Source: Papaver somniferum (taxonomy: Eukaryota; Streptophyta; Magnoliopsida; Ranunculales; Papaveraceae). Taken from it: 64,000 nucleotides of DNA. The stretch covers positions 79,991,082 to 80,055,081 of the forward strand of contig NC_039365.1 in the NCBI RefSeq assembly GCF_003573695.1, in the 5' to 3' direction. The position numbers and the translations under genes were made by a program. Of the stretch, positions 1 through 9,934 are shown in pieces; positions within the stretch are counted from its first letter, which is position 1; every line of letters begins with the position of its first letter. Under the pieces are notes generated by a model. It saw only the letters and a program-made list of their open reading frames with translations, ran no database searches and had not been told where the DNA came from.

Positions 1-2814
1 GCATATGAATACGCGTATCACACAAATCTGCAAGTCGATATATAGCTACTCCGCTACGTGTACGACTACATGTAATACGGCTTCAGACAAATAACGGTTA
101 TCCAAATACAGTAGTTATATATTTCTCTAAATCAATTCGAAATATTCTCGAATAACATCAGTGACACATATCACTGTTCCGGGATATTTTCGAATGATAA
201 AATTGAATCAAGATTTGGTTCCGAACAATAAATTGTTCTCCATCGAAGTTGATCAAGTATGAACAACTGTGCATTAAGCTTAGTCATTATATTTCGAGAA
301 TTCGTAAACTAACTTCTTGTCTATGCAAGATAGTCTAATTAGTTATGTGACAATCGTCTCGAGGATAGAAAGGTGAATATAACTTGAGAAATAGGTGGTT
401 CATTCTTCACTTACCTTTTGTTGATGAACTTCTCCAAAAGCTTCGGTTGATCTTCGCCTTCAAACGGTAGAACGCAAATTATGACTGGTTCGTTTCTCAA
501 CTACCTCTATCCTAGACCGAGACTTAACTAATTGTGGATTAGAAACCAAGATATAGTTTTGAAAACTATAATATTCATGCTGCTAAAGCGTGGATTTTTG
601 TGTTTTTAAGGACTCCTCAAGAGACCTATAAAGTTGATATCATTAACTAATTAATCCGGATTTTCGGTTTAGTACCAAATTTCTAAAAACACATAAAGGA
701 TTGTTAAACCCGACATAGTCGAGTCAAATGGATGCCTGAATATAATTTGAATCCTATAAAGATTAAAAATTTGAATATGTTCTCCGAGTACATCTCTTGC
801 GTGAATGCAATACGAGTCCTTCAAAACTACCACACCAAATGCATCATATATGGAGAATAAAATATTATTGAATCAATCCTAGGGTCTAAAAATAAAACCC
901 TCAAATTGTTTTTTACAGCGAATACATTTCTTATATAACGACGCACTATGACTACACCAACCTGTAATTAATGAGCTTGACATGTTTAAGGTGTTAAGCT
1001 TGGATCCAAATTTGCGTATATCGAGAAATTATTTCAACCTAATTTGGATTATATGCCAACCAATAAAATATGTCTTTATCTGCAGAGGGGCTAACATTTA
1101 CCATCATTTATTATTTTAGTAGCTGCTGCGAATAATCGACAATCATATTAGCTTACTATGATCCCAGATAATTCTCAAATTAATGCGTATATTGAAAAAA
1201 TTCAAATAATTACTGGTACCAGCTCCCGCGGGCATTATGATATCCACTTCTTCAAATGACGTGATAATAACTTTGAGAATGTGAATCGTTTTTTGGTACA
1301 CTCAATTGGAGCACTCGCGTTTTGGTACACTCAATTGGAGCACTACCAGTAGCCTCTTATGGAACGCTATTTATTTTGCTAGATGTGACTGGATTTTCTT
1401 AAAGAGGCAAGAGCTTATATAAAAGAAAATGAGACATTACATGCCTAGTCAATAAAAACCTTTTTTGATTTGATCACGATGGGAGAGAAACTGATATAAC
1501 ATTGAAGTTAATTAACACCAACTTTTTCTGGTAGTGTATAGTCTCCCCATGATTATGGCGGAAATATTTTCATCTCATAAAAACGAAAACAAGTTTCGTA
1601 AAGTATTATCCGCTTAATTCGAAGATATATACTCATAATAATTTCTGGGTTTTATGTACCACATATATTGACTATTTAAAAGTCATTATACATTTACCAT
1701 CCATCATGGATTTTAGAATATGCAAATAAATCTCCAATAAAAAAAAAAATCAGAATAATCAATGATGGGTTTTAGAATTATGGACATTTTCTTTATCAAA
1801 TGAAATCAATTTTAAGACCAATCTATTCACTACAAGGACTAATGATAGGCAAACAAGCCGGGTGCACACCCATTGATCTTTTATATCCTAAAGTATTCCA
1901 ATTTCAAAGTGGAATGTAGTTTGGAGATCATTATGACAAGATTTTTTTTTTTCGTAATATCCCTCAGGAATGCAGCAAATTTCTTGTTCCACCGGTGTTT
2001 GCAACTGAGAATACCATAATAACAGTATTTTATCTCTTTAAGATCGATACGGAAAAACCAAACTTGTATCGACGATTAAATTTTTTTTTGCTTTAGTCGT
2101 CACATGTGGAAAATCCATTTTGGCTAATAGATAGTTTCTTGTATAGAAAAGAAAACAAAAAACGTCACTCTTTAATGTCGAATCTTTTTTTAAGATTGAC
2201 AATAATACAGAGTTAATATTTCTTGTTAGAAAAAAATAGAAATCTATAAAGGTTGTCGTCATGTAAAGACTGAAAAATGCTTATACAACCCGCGCCTTCA
2301 AAGGCATTTGAAATATGGTTGATGATTATGAACTTGCTCAGCAAAATCTCTAAACTTAGAGAATTACCAAAACAGATGAATCATTGTTGATAAAGAAAAA
2401 ATTATAAGCTCATAGTTTTCTCGGAAACCTTGTGATTGATCATCCATGGTAAAATAAATATATATCGTACCATATATAAATAATGTACGCTAATAATATC
2501 AGCACTGTGTGGAATGTGTAAAACAAAATAAGAGAAAAAAACGTAAATAATGAATTGAAAGTTGTTTTATACCTCTAGGTATATCTTCTGGTGTACATCG
2601 TACACGTGCTACTCAAGGCCAGACCCAACAAGGGACATCACCATTTGTATATCATCGACGTAGAGTTTATTTATTTGATTGTCATGGGAGGATCCTTTGC
2701 AAAACGTTATTATCAGAAAAAATTTATTCCAACCAGGGTGTGAGTCTAGTCTAAAGACTCCATAGAAAGCATAAGCTTAGGTCTTATTGCGTTGGCGTTC
2801 AAAAGTCATTACAC
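1..2814. other. AT-rich region without a recognisable gene
   Basis: Only short ORFs without family resemblance are present on either strand. There are no paired long repeats and no splice-consistent coding blocks that I could follow. One small direct duplication lies at 1291-1344. This is probably old, decayed mobile DNA, but I see no diagnostic motif. Confidence 0.4.
1291..1344. repeat. Two-copy tandem duplication, unit about 29 bp
   Basis: A 25-base block starting TTTTGGTACACTCAATTGG occurs at 1291-1315 and again at 1320-1344 with no mismatch. No gene is involved. Confidence 0.85.
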
Positions 2815-4800
2815 ATTTACCATCCATGGTGGTCATCCAAGGGGAGTTGTATCAATTTAGATTATTTGGTGAATTCTCACCATTAACTAGGTCATTTTGT
2901 TTGACCAAATCAACATAGCAATCCCTCAGGAATTTGGATGTCATTCTGATCCACATACGACATGGACACAAATACAATTTTATTCACTTGTTGTAATTTA
3001 TCTACATCTTGGCACTTTGTTGAAGAAACTACATCAATATGTTGAGAAGAATGTAGACTTCGCAAAAGTATTAATCAAAGACAATATTGCTTGTGCAACA
3101 CAAAAGAAGACTTCATCAACTACCTGACATCTTCATGAAAGCACAATAATCTTCTGCATTTAAGAAATCCGTTCTTCAAAATTGGAAAGTCTCGACTCAA
3201 AGATTTCCAAGGAAAGATTTGAATGAAGTATTCATCAGGGGGAGCGGCATCATCAAAGATGCATATCTGGACTTATCGCGTTGTACTCTTTTTCCTTCTT
3301 CAAGGTTTTGTCCCACTGGGTTTTCCTTGTCAAGGTATTAACGAGGCAACATATGCGTGTCCAACAATTTTATAAACCATGCATTTTTAGGTTTTCTCTT
3401 TTGAGTTTTCCTGGTATATTCATAGTGACTTAGACACAGAGGTCATCAGGGGGAGTGTTATAAACTAATGTTTATTTACTAAGATGCCTTGTATCTAAGA
3501 TTAGGGTTTGTTCCATCCCTATAAATACCTATGTAAATCCTCGTAATTCTACACGTTAATAAGAATTTCTCCCTCTCTTCTTCCCCTCTATTTTGAGTCT
3601 CCTTAAAAGTACTAAAAATCCACGTTTAAGCAGTGTAATTTTTTGTTTTCCCTTTTCTTAATCTGTAGTTTCATAATTATGCTTGCATAAAACTTGTCTA
3701 TTAAATAGATTATACATTATGGTTTGATGCTTGTTTTCTCTAGTAATCGTATGGTTGAGTTAGCATCCATAAATATGTCAAAAGTTGTAATTTTTTTTTC
3801 TTCGTTTCAGGTTTTGTCCCATGTGGTTTTCCTGACAAAGTTTTAACGAGGCAACATCTCATTGACGTTTAATTTTCTTTCAACATGTTGATATTTATGC
3901 TCTTTTTTTCTATGTCCATTTTTTCTCATTGGGTTTTACTGCCAAGGTTTTAGTGAGGAAATTTAATTCAACATGGTGGTCATCCAAGGGGGAGTTTTAT
4001 CAATTTTGGTTATTTGGTGGATTCCCACCATTAACTAGGTTTGTTAGACCAAATCAACATAACAATCCCTTTGAAAATTTGACGCCATTCTTATCCAAAT
4101 AAGGTATGAGTGACCGCAAATATAGTTTTGTTTAGTTATGGTATAATGTATCTACATCTTGGATCCTTGTTGAAGAAACTACGTCAACTACTTCCGTAAA
4201 ACATCTCCGAGAAACTAGCAATCCAAGACACGAGACCTCAATGTATTTAAAGAAACATGAAGATCGAAAACACTATTATTATTAGAAGATTAACACAAAA
4301 GAAGATTTCATCAACTAGCAAGTTTCTTCACAAAAGAACAACAATCTTCTACATTACAAGAAGTTCGTTCATTGAAATTGGGAAGTCTCAATTTGCAAGC
4401 CAAAATTTAACTGAAGAACTTATTAGGAGGAGCATCATAGTAAAAGGTATTTTACTGGACTATCACGTTGTACATTTTTTTTCTTCCCCTTCGTCAAGGT
4501 TTTTTCCCACTGAATTTCCTTGTCAAAATTTTAATGAGGCAACATATGCATGTCCATCTATGTTCTAATTTTTCTCATTCTTTTCCCTTTGATCAGTTTT
4601 GTACCTTCAGATTTTCCTGACAAGATTTTAACGAAGAAATTAGTTTAGATACAACGGTCATCTAGGAGGAGTGTTATAAATGAAAGTTTATCATGTAGGT
4701 GCCCACTTTGGTGGGACCCTATTATTTGGGCACCAAGTAACTAAACAGTCTATATACAGAGAGAGTCCTAAATCTTTGTAAATACATATATGAATGAAAA
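2815..4800 (+). mobile_element. Degenerate copia-like retrotransposon 3' ends (two related copies)
   Basis: A block of about 130 bp at 2822-2955 recurs at 3968-4095. Both begin with GGTCATCCAAGGGG and share the downstream text. Each copy is followed by phrases typical of the 3' part of plant copia elements, then by a purine-rich tract and an LTR-like start: GGGGGAG then TGTTATAAAC at 3456, and GGAGGAG then TGTTATAAATG at 4672. A TATA-like stretch follows at about 3520. No polymerase domain remains readable. The assignment to copia rests on this polypurine-LTR pattern and is an inference. A third piece of the same kind lies near 53.4 kb. Confidence 0.45.
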
Positions 4801-5280
4801 TTTTCTCTTCCTTCTCTCGGTATTATGTTCTCTACTTTTATCTCTTTCTATACTATTTTACTTTCACAACACATAAGTATTTTTCAATAAGTGTTATTTA
4901 TATACCCCTAAAAATAGTAATGATACTCTTTTATCTTGGTATCCCCAAAATTTATCTTGCTACCCATCAAATCTAATAAACGTGTATACCGCCGATTCCT
5001 CAGAAACAAAAACCCAATAAAAAAATCAATGTTTTCTCTTCTGATTTTGATCCCACTCTATCCTTACTTCGTCATTTTATCATAATAACAACCAATCATT
5101 CATAATCCATACAACTAAACACATCTTCGTATTTATCAATCTGCCCACCGTCACTCCATGTGCACCACCATCATAATCAACTCTCTTTTTAATACCCAAA
5201 ATATTCACCTTCTTGTCCATCTCCATTAAAAATCTCAACGAATTTAATTTTGATGAATACTCATTTGGGTCTAAGCCTAA

Positions 5281-5811
5281 GAGCAAATCCTATGGGTAGT
5301 GTCACCCATTCAAATGAAAGAGTGCACTATCAATTTGAGCAGATATGAGGCTCCTATGGATAGTTTTTACCCCATTTTCCCTCCAAACACGTTGATGCAC
5401 TCGTTCAACTGAACGAGTGGTTGGTAGTGAAACACTAGACGGGGGACGGTCCCCCGTCAAAAAAATTTGGAATTTTTTGAACTAGACGGGGGACAGTCCC
5501 CCGTTTTAGAACTTTTTTTAGTTTTTTTCTTTTTGACGGGGGACTTTCCCCCGTTTTAGGAGTTTTTTTAGTTTTTTTTTGACGGGGGAAAGTCCCCCGT
5601 TTTAGGAGTTCTTTTAGTTTTTTTTCTTTTTGACGGGGAAAGGTCCCCCGTTTTAGGAGTTATTTTAGTTTTTTTTCTTTAACGGGAGAAAGTCTCCCGT
5701 TTAGTGTCCCTTTCATTTTTGCCCATAATGGCTTCACTCGTTCATATGAACGAGTCCTCTTATATATGAAAGAGATAGTCTTTATTTGGAGACTACCCAT
5801 AGGATATGCTC
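5281..5811. mobile_element. TIR MITE (PIF/Harbinger-like), 531 bp, with internal hairpin array
   Basis: The termini are inverted repeats: GAGCAAATCCTATGGGTAGT at 5281 and its near-exact complement ending GGATATGCTC at 5811. TAA flanks both sides (5278-5280 and 5812-5814), as expected for the 3-bp TTA/TAA target duplication of PIF/Harbinger elements. There is no transposase. Two perfect or near-perfect 20-bp palindromes (5399-5418 and 5736-5755) bracket a central array of six short hairpins (5438-5700). The family assignment is inferred from the duplication only. Confidence 0.75.
5438..5700. repeat. Six-unit array of G/C-arm hairpins, period about 50 bp
   Basis: Six inverted repeats of the form ACGGGGGA-nnn-TCCCCCGT sit at 5438-5458, 5486-5504, 5536-5554, 5582-5600, 5633-5651 and 5682-5700. 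The spacers are T-rich and themselves repeated (TTTTAGGAGTT...TTTTTCTTTT). Arms differ slightly between copies, and the fifth and sixth show compensated or partly compensated changes (GGGAGA paired with TCTCCC in the last). Each single strand can fold into a short stable stem with a loop of about 3 nt. Confidence 0.9.
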
Positions 5812-6295
5812 TAAGTTGGAAAACAATTGTGAATTATGGAACTGGGATTCAAGGAGTAGTGCGTATTATTATCATATGAGTGAGAGATACAAAGGGGATT
5901 AGTTTGAGAGAAATATAACTTGAATCAGGGGAAAGTTGATATCATCTGCAGACGAGGATTTATAATTTCTATATATCTCCTCACGGTTTTTATTAGGGGA
6001 AGGGGGTAGGTTTATAAAAAATAGTAAAATTTTTATCAAATTTTCTACTAACTAATGTTTAACTGTTTTCCAACGACCTAGGGGTATAATAGTGTTTTCT
6101 AGGGTATATAAAAGAAGACCCATTCCCCTGATAATAACCGCGAGGAGAATTTGATAATTTTTTTAAAAGCTCCTTTTTGACCTCAAACACAACTTGAAGT
6201 GCCACCCAACTCTATTTGTTTCCTCAGACCACATTTTGAGTGTTGTTTTTATTTGTTTTTTCTTTTTCATATAATACTCACACCTCGTTTGGTTG

Positions 6296-6594
6296 GAAGA
6301 ATTGGATTCCTATGAATTCAATAATGGGGTAATCTAATTGTTGGAAATGAATTCCAAGGAATTCAAATCCAAAACTAAGTGTTTGGTTGAAGTAATTCGA
6401 TTACTTTTGTTTCTATCTCGGAATCCAATTCCATTCCACCATTAAACCAATGTAATAGAAATCTATTATTTTTCGAATTGGATAATAATCAAAATTCTAA
6501 ATTATATAGGGTTGATTTGTGCTGTTTGGTTCAAGGAATTGGCTACATTCTCCCGAAATTGGATTACCAAGAGTTCAATTCCTTGAACCAAACG
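6296..6594. mobile_element. Short TIR element, CGTTTGG type
   Basis: The left end CGTTTGGTTGGAAGAATTGG is matched in inverted form by the right end CAATTCCTTGAACCAAACG. Inside it a perfect 18-bp inverted repeat (GTTTGGTTCAAGGAATTG at 6524-6541, complement at 6576-6593) suggests a partial internal copy of the terminus. No clear target duplication is visible, so the outer boundary is uncertain. Two overlapping small ORFs here are by-products of the repeat. Confidence 0.5.
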
Positions 6595-6789
6595 TTACGG
6601 TGCGGACTTTCGAACACTTACAATCGAAACAGCGTTCAAACAAGTTTAGAGAGAAAGGGGCTTTCCCTACCCCTATAGTAACATTAAATTTGGTTGTCTC
6701 TCTTGTATTGAATCAGAGAGATTAAACAATAGCCCCTTACTCTTATGTATGCATGTGAAATGTAGCAAAAACAATTACTCTCCAAGTCT

Positions 6790-7160
6790 CCATTTATTTT
6801 ACGGAAAATGGGTCATTTGTCCAAAAAAATTTAAAACATGTTTGAAATGGACGAGTAAAAATTAGTATGGGTGAAATGGCCAAAAAATTTTTTAACAAGG
6901 ATGAAACTAGATTCATCGCGGCTTAAACTTAAAAAATAGCAAGGATGAAACTGGATGCATCCTGATATAAATTAAAAATAAGAAAAAGTATTTGAAAAAT
7001 GGTAGGATGAAACTGGTTACATCCTGGCTATTTTTATATTTTTGTCCATTTGAACAATATCTTTTTAATTTTTGGCTATTTAAACAGTATTAAAATATAC
7101 AGGTATTTTTCACCCAGAAATTATTAATTTTGGTCTTTTTAACCAATTTTGTGTTTATTT
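6790..7160. repeat. Interspersed AT-rich repeat with three GGATGAAACTGG blocks
   Basis: The motif AGGATGAAACT(A/G)G followed within a few bases by CATC occurs at about 6898, 6942 and 7004, between phrases that look like a common plant intergenic repeat (GGGTCATTTGTCC at the left). The outer ends are only weakly complementary, so the element class is undetermined. Confidence 0.35.
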
Positions 7161-7324
7161 TATGTATTTTCCTCGAAAAATAAAGATTTTAACAGTTTTG
7201 CAAAATAATGTAAATTTCTAATCCAAATGTCTTATTGGCAGTAGTGCTCTTCTATAGAAAAGAAAGATTGGCATGTTCCAACTCCCAAGCTCTTCTGCTT
7301 ATATCCCCATACATCTGAAACTTT

Positions 7325-9698
7325 CTACAGTTTGAGTTTGCTGAAATCGACTTTCTTGATGGGATATGAGTATGCTTCGTAGTTGATTTTTTGCCCCAGG
7401 CAACTAAGTTTTGTGAGGGTAGTTATAAGGTCCACCTGAAGAGATTAAAATATTTTAAACTGTAAGCTGGATTATTATACTGAGACTGTAAATTATATAA
7501 TGCTCAACTTTTCCAATCTCCAGAAACTTAGGATTCTAACCTCGTAATTAGTCTGGGAAACTGATTCTCGGCTACGTTGGTACTTTTCAACCCACGGCGA
7601 AACTGCTGGATCGGATGCCAGAAGCGTCTCTGTTGCCAACTGATCAGGGCCCAGGAATGCAGACATCACAGCTAACTGCCAATACACAAATTGGTAAATT
7701 CACATATGCTTATGTCAAATGGACTGCTTTGTTCTTCCGTTCTGAGTAGACGAATTAGATTGTCCAAGGGTAACTGAAAACCGAAGAACACGAATTACCT
7801 GACGGGGGCCAAAGCCAACTGCTATAAACTTGTCTTTCATTTCTTGAACAGATGCTTTCTGCCATTGTGGTACTCTTCCCTCTGGATCCACCTCTTGTGT
7901 ATCTGAACGTCCTAACGTCTTATCGAACAAACCCCACTGATGCATTCAAAGCTTAAACCAGCCAATTCAGATTGCAAGAGCGAGTAATTAGAGGTTATAG
8001 AGATAAGATTAACTAGGAAACACTACCTGGCCAGCTGACCCATAGGCTGTATACAATAAATTTCCTTTCTCTTCATTACCTCCAGCCTTTCGAATTGCAG
8101 CACTTAGAAATGTATTCTTCACTGCCGATTGTGCTAATTTTAACAAAAATACAATCTTCTTAAGGAACCAGAAGAAAAAACAAACATTCTTGTGAAAACT
8201 CAACATTTAGCTTTTCACTTCAGATGTTCTTTGGATTCAAGCACTTATGCAAGCTATTTTCTTTCTTTCTTACTGTTATTCAACATGTCTCAAAGAGTCA
8301 AACCTGCATACTGGATGAGATCTGCATATGAAATCGGTCCACCCTTTGAGTAGGCATCTATCTCCTTCTTTGTTTCCTCTAAAAAATTCAAAGCAGCAGA
8401 AAGTCCTTCATTTTCAGGTCTGCTTAGCTCTGAACTTTAAGCAAAAACAAGACAACATATTTGCAGAAAGATTGTGTCAGCGAAATCCCAATTTCTTATC
8501 TCTAAAAGTCTTATTAAACGCATGGTCTTAGACTAACCATACAATATGTACTGTTCTCAACATTATTGATATAACATTACCATTAATACTACATCATAGG
8601 GAGTTTAGTTTACCTGAAACGAATTGACCCATTTGGTCCTCCAGATTTTGTTGCCTACAAATTTAATCAAATACAGCTATTTAATCTGTAAGAAGCCATC
8701 AGTACATTAAAAGTTTGTTTCAAATTTGTTTTTCGGGAGCTAACCTTGTGATAAGTCATTGCATCATTAAGTGCTAGAGTTAATAAAGAAGGAATGAGCT
8801 CTGGGTTCGCCTATAAATTAACCAGAAAAAGAAATAATTATAACATCTGTTATAGGCAGAAAAACATGATGAACTTGAAACAAAGTGTCAACAAGCATAA
8901 TCTACACTCTCACCTTTATATTTCTGTATAGAGTGCTTTTAACTTTGGCTGTAAAGAATAGCCGAAAAATAGAAATTACGCCTCATAATATGAAATGCAG
9001 CATGAGAAGCTAAAATGTATGTTTGGAGAACTTACACAAGAAATCTGATCGCTGTCTTAGCTGGATCAAATCAGCAGCCACTGCTGTCTCTATGAACGAT
9101 CCTGAGCTCACCTAAAGAGGAACAAAACTGGCTGATTCAATGATGTTATTTTAGCTGGTGTACTCCGAAAGGTGTGTAATGTTTCAGGTGATATACATAC
9201 AATGCTAATTGTAGCACCCAAGGATTTGAGAACGTCTCTTCGACTGATTGACCCATCTCCATTCTCAATGACAGCTTCAGTTTTCCGGCAGCAGATTTTT
9301 CCCTAATTTTTGTATCCACATTAAAACAAATATTTTAAAACTCATCATGGCTAACTTAATTGGGACAACTAAGAGTCATAGTCATTTTGTAATTCCTGCA
9401 AAATGAGTCTTTTTAATGACCAAGGGAACGCCAAAGTAAGATGTTTTTCTCATGAACACCGCGACACATGGAATCCATATCTTCTTTCTTTACAATTAGG
9501 AAACCAAATTACTCATTCTAAGAGACATTTTCACTTACATGCTCCCAATACTAGCTAGCACAGAAACATTATAAGAGGAATTAGATTGACGGAAATACTT
9601 ACAGTGGAGAATTTAGGTGGTGGTGATGATTGTGACTGGGAAGATATTGGGACCAATGATGACAGATTCGAGAGGAACGAAAATCTTGCAACTGCCAT
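7325..9698 (-). CDS. APX4: Thylakoid lumenal 29 kDa protein (TL29 / APX4), 11 exons
   Basis: Exons: 9698-9603, 9302-9201, 9111-9036, 8948-8914, 8810-8745, 8654-8614, 8434-8304, 8133-8027, 7936-7799, 7675-7541, 7435-7325. They total 1038 nt (345 aa), all with GT-AG introns and kept phase. Residues 1-50 are Ser-rich like a chloroplast transit peptide. A twin arginine (R53-R54 in SRRDVLK) followed by a hydrophobic stretch and AVAA (76-79) marks Tat-dependent lumen import. The mature part contains blocks well known from TL29, such as LALNDAMTY, GGNEEKGNLLYTAYG and EKYQRSRE, and ends in SKLKL. Family knowledge: TL29 has the class I peroxidase fold, associates with photosystem II in the lumen and binds no haem. 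Consistent with that, the region expected to hold the proximal-histidine motif reads VMSAFLGPD (from about residue 267) instead of ALSGGHT. Length is close to the Arabidopsis protein. The neighbour LPA3-like gene is divergent and shares the promoter. The identity is secure. Confidence 0.95.
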
Positions 9699-9934
9699 GA
9701 CTTGTTAGCTACCTGATTTGGTTACTCTTCATTCTATCGGTGTAACTTTGAATGGAGAAGGCATAGAAATGAAATAACGGATAGTACACGTGGCGAATAC
9801 CTATGGGCCTCTGATATTCACTTTATCTAAACAAATGTGTAACCAAAACCAAGGAAAACCGGTTCTCCCGACTGACTCATCGTGAATACTGCCGCGGGTG
9901 AAGAAGAAGTAGAAAACTCTAAAGGCTCTAAGCT
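9699..9934. promoter_or_regulatory. Bidirectional promoter with G-box
   Basis: This is the whole 236 bp between the two start codons of the divergent TL29 and LPA3-like genes, so both 5' leaders and the core promoters must fit here unless an upstream leader intron exists. A perfect G-box CACGTG lies at 9787-9792 within ACACGTGGC, a core bound by plant bZIP and bHLH factors in light-responsive and ABA-responsive genes. I see no strong TATA box for either direction, which is common for photosynthesis genes. Function is inferred from position and motif. Confidence 0.6.
9787..9792. promoter_or_regulatory. G-box CACGTG
   Basis: This palindromic core within ACACGTGGCG lies 94 bp from the TL29 start codon and 142 bp from the LPA3-like start codon. 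A G-box works in both orientations, so it could serve both genes. Confidence 0.6.

Noticed and set aside
5438..5700. CRISPR-like array
   Set aside because: The repeats are self-complementary hairpins with repeated spacers inside a plant MITE. There are no unique spacers and no cas genes.
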